Of a DNA stretch of 64,000 nucleotides, positions 1 through 7,635 are shown piece after piece. A program made the position numbers and the translations under genes. A model generated the notes under the pieces. It did not search any database and had not been told where the DNA came from. It saw only the letters and a program-made list of their open reading frames with translations. The stretch covers positions 1-64,000 of the forward strand of contig NZ_FNGG01000007.1 in NCBI RefSeq assembly GCF_900102915.1. The letters are read 5' to 3'. Each line of letters starts with the position of its first letter. The stretch's first letter is position 1. Source of the DNA: Salinimicrobium catena. Lineage in GTDB: Bacteria > Bacteroidota > Bacteroidia > Flavobacteriales > Flavobacteriaceae.

Positions 1-2
1 AC

Positions 3-302
3 GGTTCAAAAGAAATGGAAAAACTCCATGAACATTATTTAACCACTCCCAGTATGGGTGGAAAAGCCTGGGAAAATGCTCATGCGGAATCGTTGAATGG
101 TATTCTCAAAAACGAATACATAGATTTTAGACATATGGATCTAACATTAACCGAGGCTCAGAGAATGATAAAAAAGGTGGTTTATTTATACAACAATGAG
201 CGGCCACATGGTTCACTAAAGAATAAAAAACCACAAGAATTTGTAAACTTTGTTCAGCACTTAACTACTGAACAAAGACCAATATTAAAGATTAATTATT
301 AA
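3..302 (+). CDS. IS3-family transposase, C-terminal part (cut by window start)
   Basis: The reading frame is open to the left edge, so the visible 100 codons are only the 3' end of an integrase-core (rve, DDE) transposase of IS3 orfB type. The end of the catalytic core is visible: NAHAESLNGILKNEYI contains the third catalytic residue Glu and the conserved Lys two turns later. The tail YNNERPHGSL is the usual IS3-family C-terminal signature. The first Met at position 15 is internal. The protein ends in LKINY at a TAA. The right inverted repeat should lie in the next tens of bases, but I could not define it without the left end. The element sits only about 80 bp upstream of metY, in the same orientation. 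Confidence 0.9.
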   Translation, partial: GSKEMEKLHEHYLTTPSMGGKAWENAHAESLNGILKNEYIDFRHMDLTLTEAQRMIKKVVYLYNNERPHGSLKNKKPQEFVNFVQHLTTEQRPILKINY

Positions 303-383
303 CCTGAAAAAAGGCAACCATATTCAGGCAAGCTCAAACATTAAACCTTAATCCTTAAACATTAAACCTTTAAACTATAAACT

Positions 384-1688
384 ATGAGTACACAAAACAA
401 TTTTTCGACCAATGCCCTTCATGCGGGCCACGACGTGAGTGCTAACGGAGGAACCAGGGCAGTCCCTATTTACCAGTCCTCTTCTTACGTCTTCAAAAAT
501 GCCGATCATGCGGCCGATCTGTTTTCCCTGGCCGAACCCGGATTCATCTACACCCGCATCAACAATCCCACAAATGACATCTTGGAACAACGCCTGGCTG
601 CCCTGGAAGGCGGAATCGCGGCGGTGGTAACTGCTTCGGGCACCGCGGCCATCAATACCACCCTGCTAACACTTTTGAAAGCCGGGGATCACATCGTGGC
701 CTCGAGCAGCCTTTACGGAGGAACCTATAACCTGCTGAGCGTGACCCTGCCGCGGCTGGGGATCAAGACCACTTTTGTTGATCCTTCCAATCCCGGGAAT
801 TTTTCAGAAGCCGCACAGGAAAACACCCGCGCATTTTTCCTGGAATCCCTTGGAAACCCCAAACTGGATGTACCCGATCTTGAGAAGATCTCACAGCAGG
901 CAAAACAGCATAAAGTGCCGCTTATTGTTGACAATACAGTCGCTTCCCCGGCGCTGCTGAATCCCATTGCACACGGTGCCGATATCGTCATCCACTCCCT
1001 TACCAAGTACATCAACGGTAACGGAACAGCGCTTGGAGGTGCCATTATAGATGCCGGAAATTTTGATTGGGCAAACGGTAAATTCCCTGAATTCACAGAA
1101 CCTTCTCCCGGGTACCACGGACTCATCTATCACGAGGTGCTTCAGGAAGCTGCCTTTATCGCCAAAGTGCGAATTGAAGGTCTGCGCGATCACGGTGCGG
1201 CGCTGAGTCCGTTCAATGCCTTCCAGATCTTGCAGGGGCTGGAAACCCTGGAGATCAGGATCAAAAAGCACAGCGAAAATGCCCTGGCCCTGGCTGAATG
1301 GTTGCAGCAGCAGGAAGAGGTGACCTGGGTTAATTATCCCGGCTTAAAAGACAGCAAGTATTACGAGCTTGCTCAGAAATACCTTCCAAAAGGTCAGAGC
1401 GGAGTGGTAACTTTTGGAGTCAAAGGAGGATATGAGGCCGCGAAGGTGATCGCCGATGAAACTAAGCTGTTCTCCCTGCTGGCCAATATAGGGGATACCA
1501 AATCACTGATCATCCACCCGGCCAGTACCACCCACCAGCAATTGAATGAGGGACAGCAGGCATCAACAGGCGTTACAAAAGACCTGGTGCGTTTGTCAGT
1601 GGGGCTGGAAGATCTGGAAGACCTGAAGGCGGATCTTAAAAATGCCTTTTTGAAGATCACACAAACAGCAGCTTTAAAAGAGGCTTAG
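384..1688 (+). CDS. metY: O-acetylhomoserine sulfhydrylase (Cys/Met metabolism PLP enzyme)
   Basis: PLP enzyme of the gamma-family that makes homocysteine from O-acetylhomoserine and sulfide in the cytoplasm. The 434-residue length fits MetY (about 430) rather than the shorter cystathionine synthases. Visible signatures are YTRINNPTND near residue 58, the SGTAA loop near 90 that holds the cofactor phosphate, VDNTVASP near 180, and the Schiff-base lysine K208 in HSLTKY. The substrate supplier metX and homoserine dehydrogenase follow on the same strand after about 300 bp. The start ATG follows a run of AT-rich repeats (AAACCTT/AAACTAT). The 5' region is very short because an IS element ends just upstream, so the native promoter and any leader RNA may be missing. 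Confidence 0.95.
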   Translation: MSTQNNFSTNALHAGHDVSANGGTRAVPIYQSSSYVFKNADHAADLFSLAEPGFIYTRINNPTNDILEQRLAALEGGIAAVVTASGTAAINTTLLTLLKAGDHIVASSSLYGGTYNLLSVTLPRLGIKTTFVDPSNPGNFSEAAQENTRAFFLESLGNPKLDVPDLEKISQQAKQHKVPLIVDNTVASPALLNPIAHGADIVIHSLTKYINGNGTALGGAIIDAGNFDWANGKFPEFTEPSPGYHGLIYHEVLQEAAFIAKVRIEGLRDHGAALSPFNAFQILQGLETLEIRIKKHSENALALAEWLQQQEEVTWVNYPGLKDSKYYELAQKYLPKGQSGVVTFGVKGGYEAAKVIADETKLFSLLANIGDTKSLIIHPASTTHQQLNEGQQASTGVTKDLVRLSVGLEDLEDLKADLKNAFLKITQTAALKEA

Positions 1689-1990
1689 GGGAAATCGATA
1701 AGGGATATTCGTGTCGAATAATGATTGTTCGTTTTTTTGCTTGTCCAAAAAAACGAACCAAAAAAAGGATGCTTTTTTGATAGGTGTTTCCAATTTCACT
1801 TCCGTAAAATTGGAACCGCGCTCACCCGGCTAAATTTTTTCCAAGGCTTCAAAAATTTTTAACGCCGGGAGAGCACTACACTCACAAAAAAGATCTTTTA
1901 CAAGAAGGTTTTGTCGACGCCCATATTATCAGGTTCACCAAAATAAAGGTGAAGCACTTTTCAGAAAGTTTCTTTTAAATTTTTAATAAT
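1689..1990 (+). other. intergenic region with a 12-bp perfect hairpin, possible gene remnant
   Basis: This gap separates metY from metX. At 1727-1738 and 1747-1758 lie perfect 12-base inverted repeats (GTTCGTTTTTTT / AAAAAAACGAAC) around an 8-base loop. The rest has no start-to-stop gene. Its forward frames translate into long stretches without stops (for example FLIGVSNFTSVKLEPRSPG) as decayed or repeat-borne coding sequence would, but I recognise no family. I see no SAM-riboswitch core. The hairpin is not followed by a T-run on the plus strand, so it is not a convincing intrinsic terminator for metY. Confidence 0.5.
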
Positions 1991-3004
1991 ATGCTAAATA
2001 CAGTTTTATTAACTCATTTCAATAACTCAGCAGGAACAGTTCAGGAGATCCCGGTGTATTTTGAAATTTTTGGTCCTTCTTTGGGAACGGCACCTGTGGT
2101 TTTGGTGAACCATTCCCTTACCGGGAACTCTGAGGTTACCGGAAGCCAAGGCTGGTGGAAAGAAATTGTGGGGCCGGGAAAAGGTATAGACACCAGCCTC
2201 TTCACAGTGCTTTCTATCAACGTTCCCGGAAATGGGGCGGGAGGAGAAAATGATCTCCTGAAAAATTATTCCGAATTCACTCTGGCGGATATAGCTAAAA
2301 TATTTCTCGAGGTTCTAAAGGAGCTGAAAATTGAAAGACTTTACGCCATTATTGGCGGATCTATTGGCGGCGCCCTGGCCTGGGAAATGGCAGCTTTAAA
2401 CCCCGCCCTGGCCCAAAATATAATTCCCATAGCAGCCCACTTAAGAACTTCTGATTGGGTGCGGGCACAGTGCAAGGTGCAGGAGCAAATTCTGAATAAT
2501 TCGGCAGATCCCGTGCATGATGCCCGGCTTCATGCCATGACCCTGTACAGAACGCCACAGTCGTTTGCGGCAAAATTCCGAAGAAATAAGAATGAGGGAA
2601 ACGGTCTTTTTGAGGTGGAAAACTGGCTTTTGCACCACGGGAAGAAACTGCGGGAGCGGTTTCATCTTTCTGCCTATAAGCTCATGAACCATCTGCTCAC
2701 CACCATAGACATCAGCCGGGGGAGCGGGGACCAAATAGCGGCAGCAGCGAAGATCGAGGGAAAGATCCATATCATAGGAATAGATTCAGACCTCTTTTTT
2801 ACTTCCGAAGAAAATCGGGCAACCTACAGGGAGCTCAAAAAGGTCAAAAAAGAGGTCTTTTATTCAGAGATGGTTTCCCCGCACGGGCACGATGCTTTTC
2901 TTATCGAATATGAGCAGCTTGAATGTATGCTCAGCCCAATTTTTAAAACAAATAATTCAGTCAAAAATGAAGAAGATACACATAGTGCTGTTTGGAACAG
3001 GTAA
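1991..3004 (+). CDS. metX: homoserine O-acetyltransferase (alpha/beta hydrolase)
   Basis: Activates homoserine with acetyl-CoA for the sulfhydrylase encoded upstream. The 337 residues fit the alpha/beta-hydrolase MetX family. The nucleophile elbow is GGSIGG with Ser124. NHSLTGNSEV near residue 40 matches the oxyanion-hole region (usually HALTG). The C-terminal half contains IDSDLFF (catalytic Asp region) and HGHDAFL (catalytic His). Both elements are in family order, so the triad appears intact. Its last 38 bases overlap the start of the homoserine dehydrogenase gene in another frame, which suggests translational coupling. Acetyl rather than succinyl specificity is inferred from the family and from metY next door. 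Confidence 0.93.
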   Translation: MLNTVLLTHFNNSAGTVQEIPVYFEIFGPSLGTAPVVLVNHSLTGNSEVTGSQGWWKEIVGPGKGIDTSLFTVLSINVPGNGAGGENDLLKNYSEFTLADIAKIFLEVLKELKIERLYAIIGGSIGGALAWEMAALNPALAQNIIPIAAHLRTSDWVRAQCKVQEQILNNSADPVHDARLHAMTLYRTPQSFAAKFRRNKNEGNGLFEVENWLLHHGKKLRERFHLSAYKLMNHLLTTIDISRGSGDQIAAAAKIEGKIHIIGIDSDLFFTSEENRATYRELKKVKKEVFYSEMVSPHGHDAFLIEYEQLECMLSPIFKTNNSVKNEEDTHSAVWNR

Positions 3005-4043
3005 TGTTGGCAGCAGTTTGATCCAACAGATACTAACAGCCGGGGAACACCTTAAGGAGCAGGAAGGCCTGGAGTTAAAGATTCCCGTGATCGCCAATTC
3101 CACGACCGCTTTCTTTCAAAAACATAACCAAAAACCATCCTGGGAAACCGATTTTAAGGTATTCGGTTTTCCTTACCAGTTACAAGATGTGCTGGATTAC
3201 GTAAGGGAGCAGGAATATGAAAACCTTGTTGCCGTAGATGCCACGGCCAGTGAGGAGTTTGTAGATAATTATCTTACCCTTGTCAAGGAAGGTTTCCATA
3301 TCGTGGCGGCGAACAAGGTGGCCAACACCAGGTCTTCGGCCTTTTATGAAGAACTGCGGAAAACTCTCAGGAAGAACAACAAATTTTTCCTGTATGAAAC
3401 GAATGTAGGCGCGGGACTGCCTGTGATCGAGACCCTGCGGAATTTTCACCGTTCCCATGAAGAGGTGACCAGGATTCGGGGAGTATTTTCGGGTTCCCTG
3501 AGCTATATCTTTAATACCTTTTGTGAAGAGGAAAGAGCTTTTTCTGAAGTGCTTTCCGAAGCATCTGAAAAAGGCTTTACAGAACCCGATCCGCGGGTGG
3601 ACCTTTCAGGAAAAGACGTGGGCAGAAAACTGTTGATCCTGGGCCGGGAACTCGGCCTGAAAAAGGAATTGCACGAGGTGGTCATTCAGGACCTGGTCCC
3701 AAGACATCTCAACGGGAGTTCCAGCCTTGAAAACTTTCAGAAGAAAAAGAAAGATCTGGACCTGGATTTTCTTCAGCTAAAGAATCAACTGAAGCAGGAT
3801 GAGGTGATAAGACATGTGGGCGAACTGGATATGAAGACGGGGAAGCTGGAGGTGAAACTGTCACGGGAGAAGAAAACCTCAGCATTGGGCAGCCTTCAGC
3901 ATGCCGACTCTTCTTTTGAGATCTTTACCAAATCCTACGGAGAGCAGCCGGTGGTGATCAAAGGTGCCGGAGCTGGTGCCGCGGTGACGGCGCGCGGTGT
4001 TCTTACAGATTTGATTAAATTAGCCGAAAAATTACCCTCATGA
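2967..4043 (+). CDS. hom: homoserine dehydrogenase
   Basis: Reduces aspartate semialdehyde to homoserine, the common precursor of methionine and threonine. An N-terminal Rossmann nucleotide site is visible (LFGTGNVGSSL, residues about 7-17), followed by VDATASEEF, ANKVANT and ETNVGAGLPVIETL, which match the homoserine-dehydrogenase catalytic region. It is a free-standing enzyme of 358 residues without the aspartokinase domain fused in some Bacteroidota and gammaproteobacteria, and I see no clear C-terminal ACT domain. The frame is open upstream to an ATG at 2892, but MKKIHIVLFGTG at 2967 is the natural N-terminus. It overlaps metX by 38 bases and the next gene by 4 (ATGA). Confidence 0.93.
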   Translation: MKKIHIVLFGTGNVGSSLIQQILTAGEHLKEQEGLELKIPVIANSTTAFFQKHNQKPSWETDFKVFGFPYQLQDVLDYVREQEYENLVAVDATASEEFVDNYLTLVKEGFHIVAANKVANTRSSAFYEELRKTLRKNNKFFLYETNVGAGLPVIETLRNFHRSHEEVTRIRGVFSGSLSYIFNTFCEEERAFSEVLSEASEKGFTEPDPRVDLSGKDVGRKLLILGRELGLKKELHEVVIQDLVPRHLNGSSSLENFQKKKKDLDLDFLQLKNQLKQDEVIRHVGELDMKTGKLEVKLSREKKTSALGSLQHADSSFEIFTKSYGEQPVVIKGAGAGAAVTARGVLTDLIKLAEKLPS

Positions 4044-4465
4044 AGATCCAGCTTAAAAGACTGAACGATAATTACCATTTTGAAACCGTGAACGAGCGTG
4101 GCAATGTGATCCACCTCGACAACAAGAGCGAACCCAATCCGCAGGGGGCAAGCCCCATGGAGTTACTGCTTATGGGAATTGCCGGATGCAGTGGGATAGA
4201 CATTGTGATGATCCTGAAAAAACAGCAGCTGGAGATCAAGGATCTTAGAATGGATGTGGAAGGCTTTAGGAAAGATGACGGCACCGTGCCCAACACCTTT
4301 ACCCGCATTCACGTGAAGGTTTACCTGGAAGGCGATATCCCGGCGAACAAGGCCCAGCGTGCCGCGGCACTTTCTTTTGAAAAGTATTGTTCTGTAGCCA
4401 TGATGCTTGAAAAAGCGGCTGAGATCACCTATGATGTTACCGTAAACGGAAAACCGGTGGAGTAA
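4040..4465 (+). CDS. OsmC-family protein (peroxide-reductase-like)
   Basis: Small 141-residue OsmC/Ohr-fold protein. The two family cysteines are visible: one in IAGCSGIDIV (about residue 53) and one in EKYCSVAMML (about residue 114), which in characterised members form the thiol pair that reduces organic hydroperoxides. The N-terminal beta-rich region HLDNKSEPNPQGASPMELLL is typical of the YhfA-like OsmC subgroup. It overlaps homoserine dehydrogenase by 4 bases (ATGA), so it is probably co-transcribed with the methionine genes. The substrate cannot be read from the sequence. Confidence 0.88.
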   Translation: MKIQLKRLNDNYHFETVNERGNVIHLDNKSEPNPQGASPMELLLMGIAGCSGIDIVMILKKQQLEIKDLRMDVEGFRKDDGTVPNTFTRIHVKVYLEGDIPANKAQRAAALSFEKYCSVAMMLEKAAEITYDVTVNGKPVE

Positions 4466-4483
4466 TTTCCGGCACCACGCCCC

Positions 4484-5578
4484 ATGAAAAAATTACTTGC
4501 CTGCCTGCTCTTCATTTCCGGAAACTGGCTCTTTGCCCAGGAAGACCGGCAATATTCCGTAGAGGCTAATTATTTCTACGGAAATATAGTAGAGCACAGT
4601 CCGGCGATCTCTCATCTCATAACGCATTACCCGGAAGGGGTGCTGCTTAGCTTCAGCAAAAAGACCTTTGGCGCCGAGGCCTGGGAGAGAAGGTATAACT
4701 ATCCTGAGCTGGGAGTGACCTTCACTTACCAGGATCTTAAAAATCAATATTTAGGTGAGAATTACGGGCTATACGCTCATATGGGCTTCTATTTTCTGAA
4801 AAGGCACCTTTTGCTGAAGGTGGGGCAGGGGCTGGCCTACGCCACCAATCCTTATGATCCTGACACCAATTACCAGAACAACGCCTTTGGCTCGCCGGTA
4901 CTGAGTACCACCTACCTGAGCGGAAATTTTCTATGGGAAGATATTTTTGAGGGCCTGGGATTTCAGGCCGGGATCTCCCTCATCCATTACTCCAACGCCG
5001 ATTTCATCTCGCCCAACAGCAGTACCAATACCGCGGCGGTCAATATAGGCATGAACTATTTGCTGGGGCATGAAAAGGAAATAAAATATGTACCAAAAGA
5101 GAAGGAGGGAAAATATACAGAACCCGTTCATGTAAACATGGTGCTGCGCAGCGGGGTGAATTCGGCGCGCATCATTGGTACCGGTTCCTTGCCTTTTTTA
5201 ACTCTTTCAGCCTATGCAGATAAGCGCCTAAGCAGAAAAAGCACACTACAGGCAGGTACTGAAATTTTCTTTTCCCGGGCAATGGAAGAATATATTAACT
5301 ACCATGCGGCTGCCTTCCCCGAAGGTGGAACTACGGGTGAGGAAGACGCGAAAAGGGTGGGGATCTTTGCCGGGCATCAACTTACTTTCCACAAAACCTC
5401 GGTCCTAACACAATTAGGATATTACATCTACTATCCATACGAACGCTTTGTGGACCAGGTTTACAACAGGGTAGGCCTTCAAAGGGAGCTTTATAAAGAT
5501 CTTTTTGCCTCGGTGACCGTGCGCTCGCACGGGGCTAATGCCGAGGCAGTTGAATTTTCAATCGGGTACAGGTTATGA
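4484..5578 (+). CDS. acyloxyacyl hydrolase, PagL-like lipid A deacylase
   Basis: Outer-membrane beta-barrel enzyme of the lipid A 3-O-deacylase type, 364 residues. It has a signal peptide (MKKLLACLLFISGNWLFAQ). The catalytic motif is visible as IHYSNADF with His168 and Ser170, matching the His-x-Ser pair of PagL, followed by SPNSSTN. Length exceeds classical PagL (about 150-170 residues): the second half (from about residue 200) adds further barrel-like strands, as in other Bacteroidota homologues. Activity on lipid A is inferred from the motif. It starts 18 bases after the OsmC gene and overlaps the next lipoprotein gene by 4 bases. Confidence 0.8.
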   Translation: MKKLLACLLFISGNWLFAQEDRQYSVEANYFYGNIVEHSPAISHLITHYPEGVLLSFSKKTFGAEAWERRYNYPELGVTFTYQDLKNQYLGENYGLYAHMGFYFLKRHLLLKVGQGLAYATNPYDPDTNYQNNAFGSPVLSTTYLSGNFLWEDIFEGLGFQAGISLIHYSNADFISPNSSTNTAAVNIGMNYLLGHEKEIKYVPKEKEGKYTEPVHVNMVLRSGVNSARIIGTGSLPFLTLSAYADKRLSRKSTLQAGTEIFFSRAMEEYINYHAAAFPEGGTTGEEDAKRVGIFAGHQLTFHKTSVLTQLGYYIYYPYERFVDQVYNRVGLQRELYKDLFASVTVRSHGANAEAVEFSIGYRL

Positions 5579-6333
5579 AAAAGGCAAATTTCTTCAGATT
5601 TCTTTTGTTGATGTTGCTGTTTGCGGCCTGTGATTCCCCAGATGCCCCCGAATGTCTCACGGCTCCCGGAAAGATCATCCAAAAAGAGGTGAATGCAGCC
5701 CCTTTTTCGCAGGTGGTGGTTTACGGAAAGATCAAGCTGTTCATTGAGCAGGGACCCGGGCAAAAGGTCATTATCGAGGCAGGAGAGAATCTGTTTGAAC
5801 AGGTGTCTGCGGAAGTAGTGGAAGGAAAACTGGTTTTGGAAGACCTGAGTTCCTGTACCTTTTTTCAAACCACCTATGAGCCGAAGGTGCATGTGACCAT
5901 CCCTAATTTAACTTTTATAGAAAACGCGGGAAACCGAATGATCGAAGGTGTCGGCACCCTGGAATTTCCTTCGATAAGGTTGCGGTCAAATAATTACGAC
6001 AAAAACCCGGAAGTCTACACAAACGGCGATTTCAGGTTCGATCTTATCTCCAAGAACATTTACGTGAGCGGCGACGACTTCTCCAATTTCTACCTCACCG
6101 GCAGTACCGACTATTTGGTGGCGCAGTTCTGGGCGGGAGACGGCAGGCTGGAAGCGCGCGAGCTGGTAGCCGACAGCATAAGGATCTTTCACCGGGGTAC
6201 CAATAAGATGATCCTTAATCCGCAGCAGTCATTAAAAGGAGAGATCAGAAGCACGGGAGATGTGATCTCGGTCAACCGACCCCCGGTGGTGGAGGTGGAG
6301 TCCTTCTATACCGGGAAATTGATCTTTGAATAG
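5575..6333 (+). CDS. DUF2807 (head-GIN-like) lipoprotein
   Basis: Secreted lipoprotein of 252 residues. The signal peptide ends in the lipobox LFAAC, so the mature protein starts at Cys18 or thereabouts. The rest is a beta-solenoid-like run with the DUF2807 pattern: short strands separated by Gly/Asn turns (VVVYGKIKLFIEQG, VEGKLVLEDL, GDFRFDLISKN). Typical members occur as putative auto-transporter adhesin head domains, but no function is established. It overlaps the PagL-like gene by ATGA and is the last gene before two strong hairpins. Confidence 0.8.
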   Translation: MKKANFFRFLLLMLLFAACDSPDAPECLTAPGKIIQKEVNAAPFSQVVVYGKIKLFIEQGPGQKVIIEAGENLFEQVSAEVVEGKLVLEDLSSCTFFQTTYEPKVHVTIPNLTFIENAGNRMIEGVGTLEFPSIRLRSNNYDKNPEVYTNGDFRFDLISKNIYVSGDDFSNFYLTGSTDYLVAQFWAGDGRLEARELVADSIRIFHRGTNKMILNPQQSLKGEIRSTGDVISVNRPPVVEVESFYTGKLIFE

Positions 6334-6341
6334 CCTATTCT

Positions 6342-6374
6342 AAACCTAACAGGTTTTGGAAACCTGTTAGGTTT
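6342..6374. terminator. perfect 15-bp hairpin between convergent genes
   Basis: Arms AAACCTAACAGGTTT (6342-6356) and AAACCTGTTAGGTTT (6360-6374) are exact reverse complements around a 3-base loop TGG. It lies between the end of the plus-strand lipoprotein operon and the end of gldA on the minus strand, so it probably serves as a bidirectional transcription stop, though no long T-run follows on either side. Confidence 0.7.
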
Positions 6375-6397
6375 GGTGGATTCCACCCACGAGATAT

Positions 6398-6430
6398 AAC
6401 CCTTTCAGGGTTTCAAACCCTGAAAGGGTT
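6398..6430. terminator. perfect 16-bp hairpin between convergent genes
   Basis: Arms AACCCTTTCAGGGTTT (6398-6413) and AAACCCTGAAAGGGTT (6415-6430) are exact reverse complements with a single base between them. It is the second hairpin in the same 125-bp convergent gap. Each half-arm is itself nearly self-complementary, which allows cruciform or two-hairpin alternatives. The bidirectional-terminator role is inferred from the position. Confidence 0.7.
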
Positions 6431-6458
6431 GTGATCAAATAAAGTTTTAGTGTCAAAC

Positions 6459-7361
6459 CTATTCTCTCTCCAGCGTCAATTCCGAAAACAAATTCTCTAA
6501 ATTCTTGTTCTTCCTGTTAAGCTGCAGGGTTTTTAACCCGTGGTCGTGCGCGAAATCGAAAACCGCAGGACGCATGTCTTTTTGAGTTTCAAAAACCAGT
6601 TCATAGACGAAGCCGCCGGTGTTCATTATTTCTGTTAAATGAGGCAAACGCTTGAGGGCAACTTCCTCGATCCTGTAGTCAAATTCCACTTCAATGATCT
6701 GTACCTGCTCATCGCGAAGGGCGGCCAGCTTTTTATCGGCTACTATTTTTCCTTTGTTGATGATGATCACGCGTTCACACAAAGCTTCCACTTCACGCAT
6801 GATGTGAGTGGAGAGGAAGATGGTCTTCTCCTTCCCGGTTTCCCTGATAAGGTCCCTGATCTCCACCAGCTGATTGGGATCGAGCCCAGTAGTTGGCTCA
6901 TCCAGGATAAGCACTTCGGGGTCGTGCAGCAGCGCATTTGCCAGGCCCACTCTTTGGCGGTAACCTTTGGAAAGCTGTTCGATCTTCTTGTTGGCTTCGG
7001 GCAAAAGACCTGTCTGTTGGATCACCTCTTCGATACGTGATTTAGGAATCTTATAAATAGAGGCATTAAATTCGAGGTACTCCCGCACGTACATTTCAGG
7101 GTATAACGGATTGTGCTCGGGGAGGTAACCAATGCTCTGCTGTGCTTTAAGCAAATCTTTCTCGAGGGAAAATCCATTTACGGCGGCTTCACCTTCCGAA
7201 GCATCCAGGTATCCCGTGAGTATCTTCATTAAAGTAGATTTTCCCGCTCCGTTAGGTCCCAAAAATCCGACTATTTCCCCTTTTTCTATGGAAAAGGAAA
7301 CCTCATCCAGCGCCTTCTGCTCCCCGTAATACTTCGTAATTCCCTTGACTGAAATGGACAT
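6459..7361 (-). CDS. gldA: gliding motility ABC transporter ATPase GldA
   Basis: ATP-binding subunit of the Gld ABC transporter associated with Bacteroidota gliding, 300 residues. Walker A is GPNGAGKST (residues about 35-43), the signature is QLSKGYRQRV, Walker B is VLILDEPTTGLD, and the switch His is in STHIMREVE. The C-terminal extension (about 220-300) is typical of GldA-type CcmA/ABC-2 ATPases. It stands alone here; its membrane partners GldF and GldG are not in the window. The start ATG gives MSISVKGITKYYG, the normal N-terminus. Confidence 0.93.
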   Translation of the reverse strand: MSISVKGITKYYGEQKALDEVSFSIEKGEIVGFLGPNGAGKSTLMKILTGYLDASEGEAAVNGFSLEKDLLKAQQSIGYLPEHNPLYPEMYVREYLEFNASIYKIPKSRIEEVIQQTGLLPEANKKIEQLSKGYRQRVGLANALLHDPEVLILDEPTTGLDPNQLVEIRDLIRETGKEKTIFLSTHIMREVEALCERVIIINKGKIVADKKLAALRDEQVQIIEVEFDYRIEEVALKRLPHLTEIMNTGGFVYELVFETQKDMRPAVFDFAHDHGLKTLQLNRKNKNLENLFSELTLERE

Positions 7362-7451
7362 GCGATTGCTTTTTTCAAAAGTAGTTTAAGTTTTCTAAAA
7401 TCAGAAACAGGAATGCTGCAAACGTTATAGTTTAAATTTCAGCTAAAATGG

Positions 7452-7482
7452 TTTTGTACTTTCAGATTAAATTCTACTTTAG
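7452..7482 (+). promoter_or_regulatory. candidate flavobacterial promoter for pheA leader
   Basis: TTTTG ends at 7456 and TACTTTAG spans 7475-7482, 18 bases apart. This approximates the Bacteroidota TTG / TAnnTTTG promoter with one mismatch in the -7 box. Initiation near 7488 would place the leader-peptide ATG (7501) about a dozen bases into the transcript. The call rests on consensus only. Confidence 0.5.
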
Positions 7483-7500
7483 TCGTTCAGAAAAACAACA

Positions 7501-7575
7501 ATGACAAAACGCATCTGGCAAACCTGGTTTTATTTTTATTTCTATTCAGGAGATAGGATCGGGAGTGTCGTATAA
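7501..7575 (+). CDS. pheL: aromatic leader peptide (pheA attenuator), 24 aa
   Basis: A short open frame from ATG 7501 to TAA 7573-7575 encodes 24 residues, of which eight of residues 6-15 are aromatic: W-Q-T-W followed immediately by F-Y-F-Y-F-Y. It lies 60 bp before the prephenate dehydratase gene and directly in front of a strong intrinsic terminator, the arrangement of amino-acid-controlled attenuators (known for gammaproteobacterial pheA/pheST; the Bacteroidota case here is my inference). ATCGGGA at 7558-7564, inside the last codons, can pair with TCCCGAT at 7600-7606, the 5' arm of the terminator. A ribosome stalled on the Phe/Tyr codons would leave it free to act as antiterminator; a ribosome reaching the stop codon would cover it. 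The symbol is by analogy. Confidence 0.75.
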   Translation: MTKRIWQTWFYFYFYSGDRIGSVV

Positions 7576-7596
7576 TGATATCAATTTTTATAACTC

Positions 7597-7628
7597 AAAT
7601 CCCGATGTTTTCATCGGGATTTTTTTTT
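7597..7628 (+). terminator. intrinsic terminator of the pheA attenuator
   Basis: AAATCCCGATG (7597-7607), loop TTTT (7608-7611), CATCGGGATTT (7612-7622), with an uninterrupted T-run from 7620 to 7628. The 11-bp stem with its T-run is a textbook intrinsic terminator. It lies upstream of pheA rather than downstream of a gene, which makes it a regulatory stop: the pheA ATG is only seven bases past the T-run. Confidence 0.85.
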
Positions 7629-7635
7629 GAAGAAT

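Noticed and set aside
303-383. SAM riboswitch in front of metY
   Set aside because: Only about 80 bp of AT-rich repeats remain; no aptamer core could be found.
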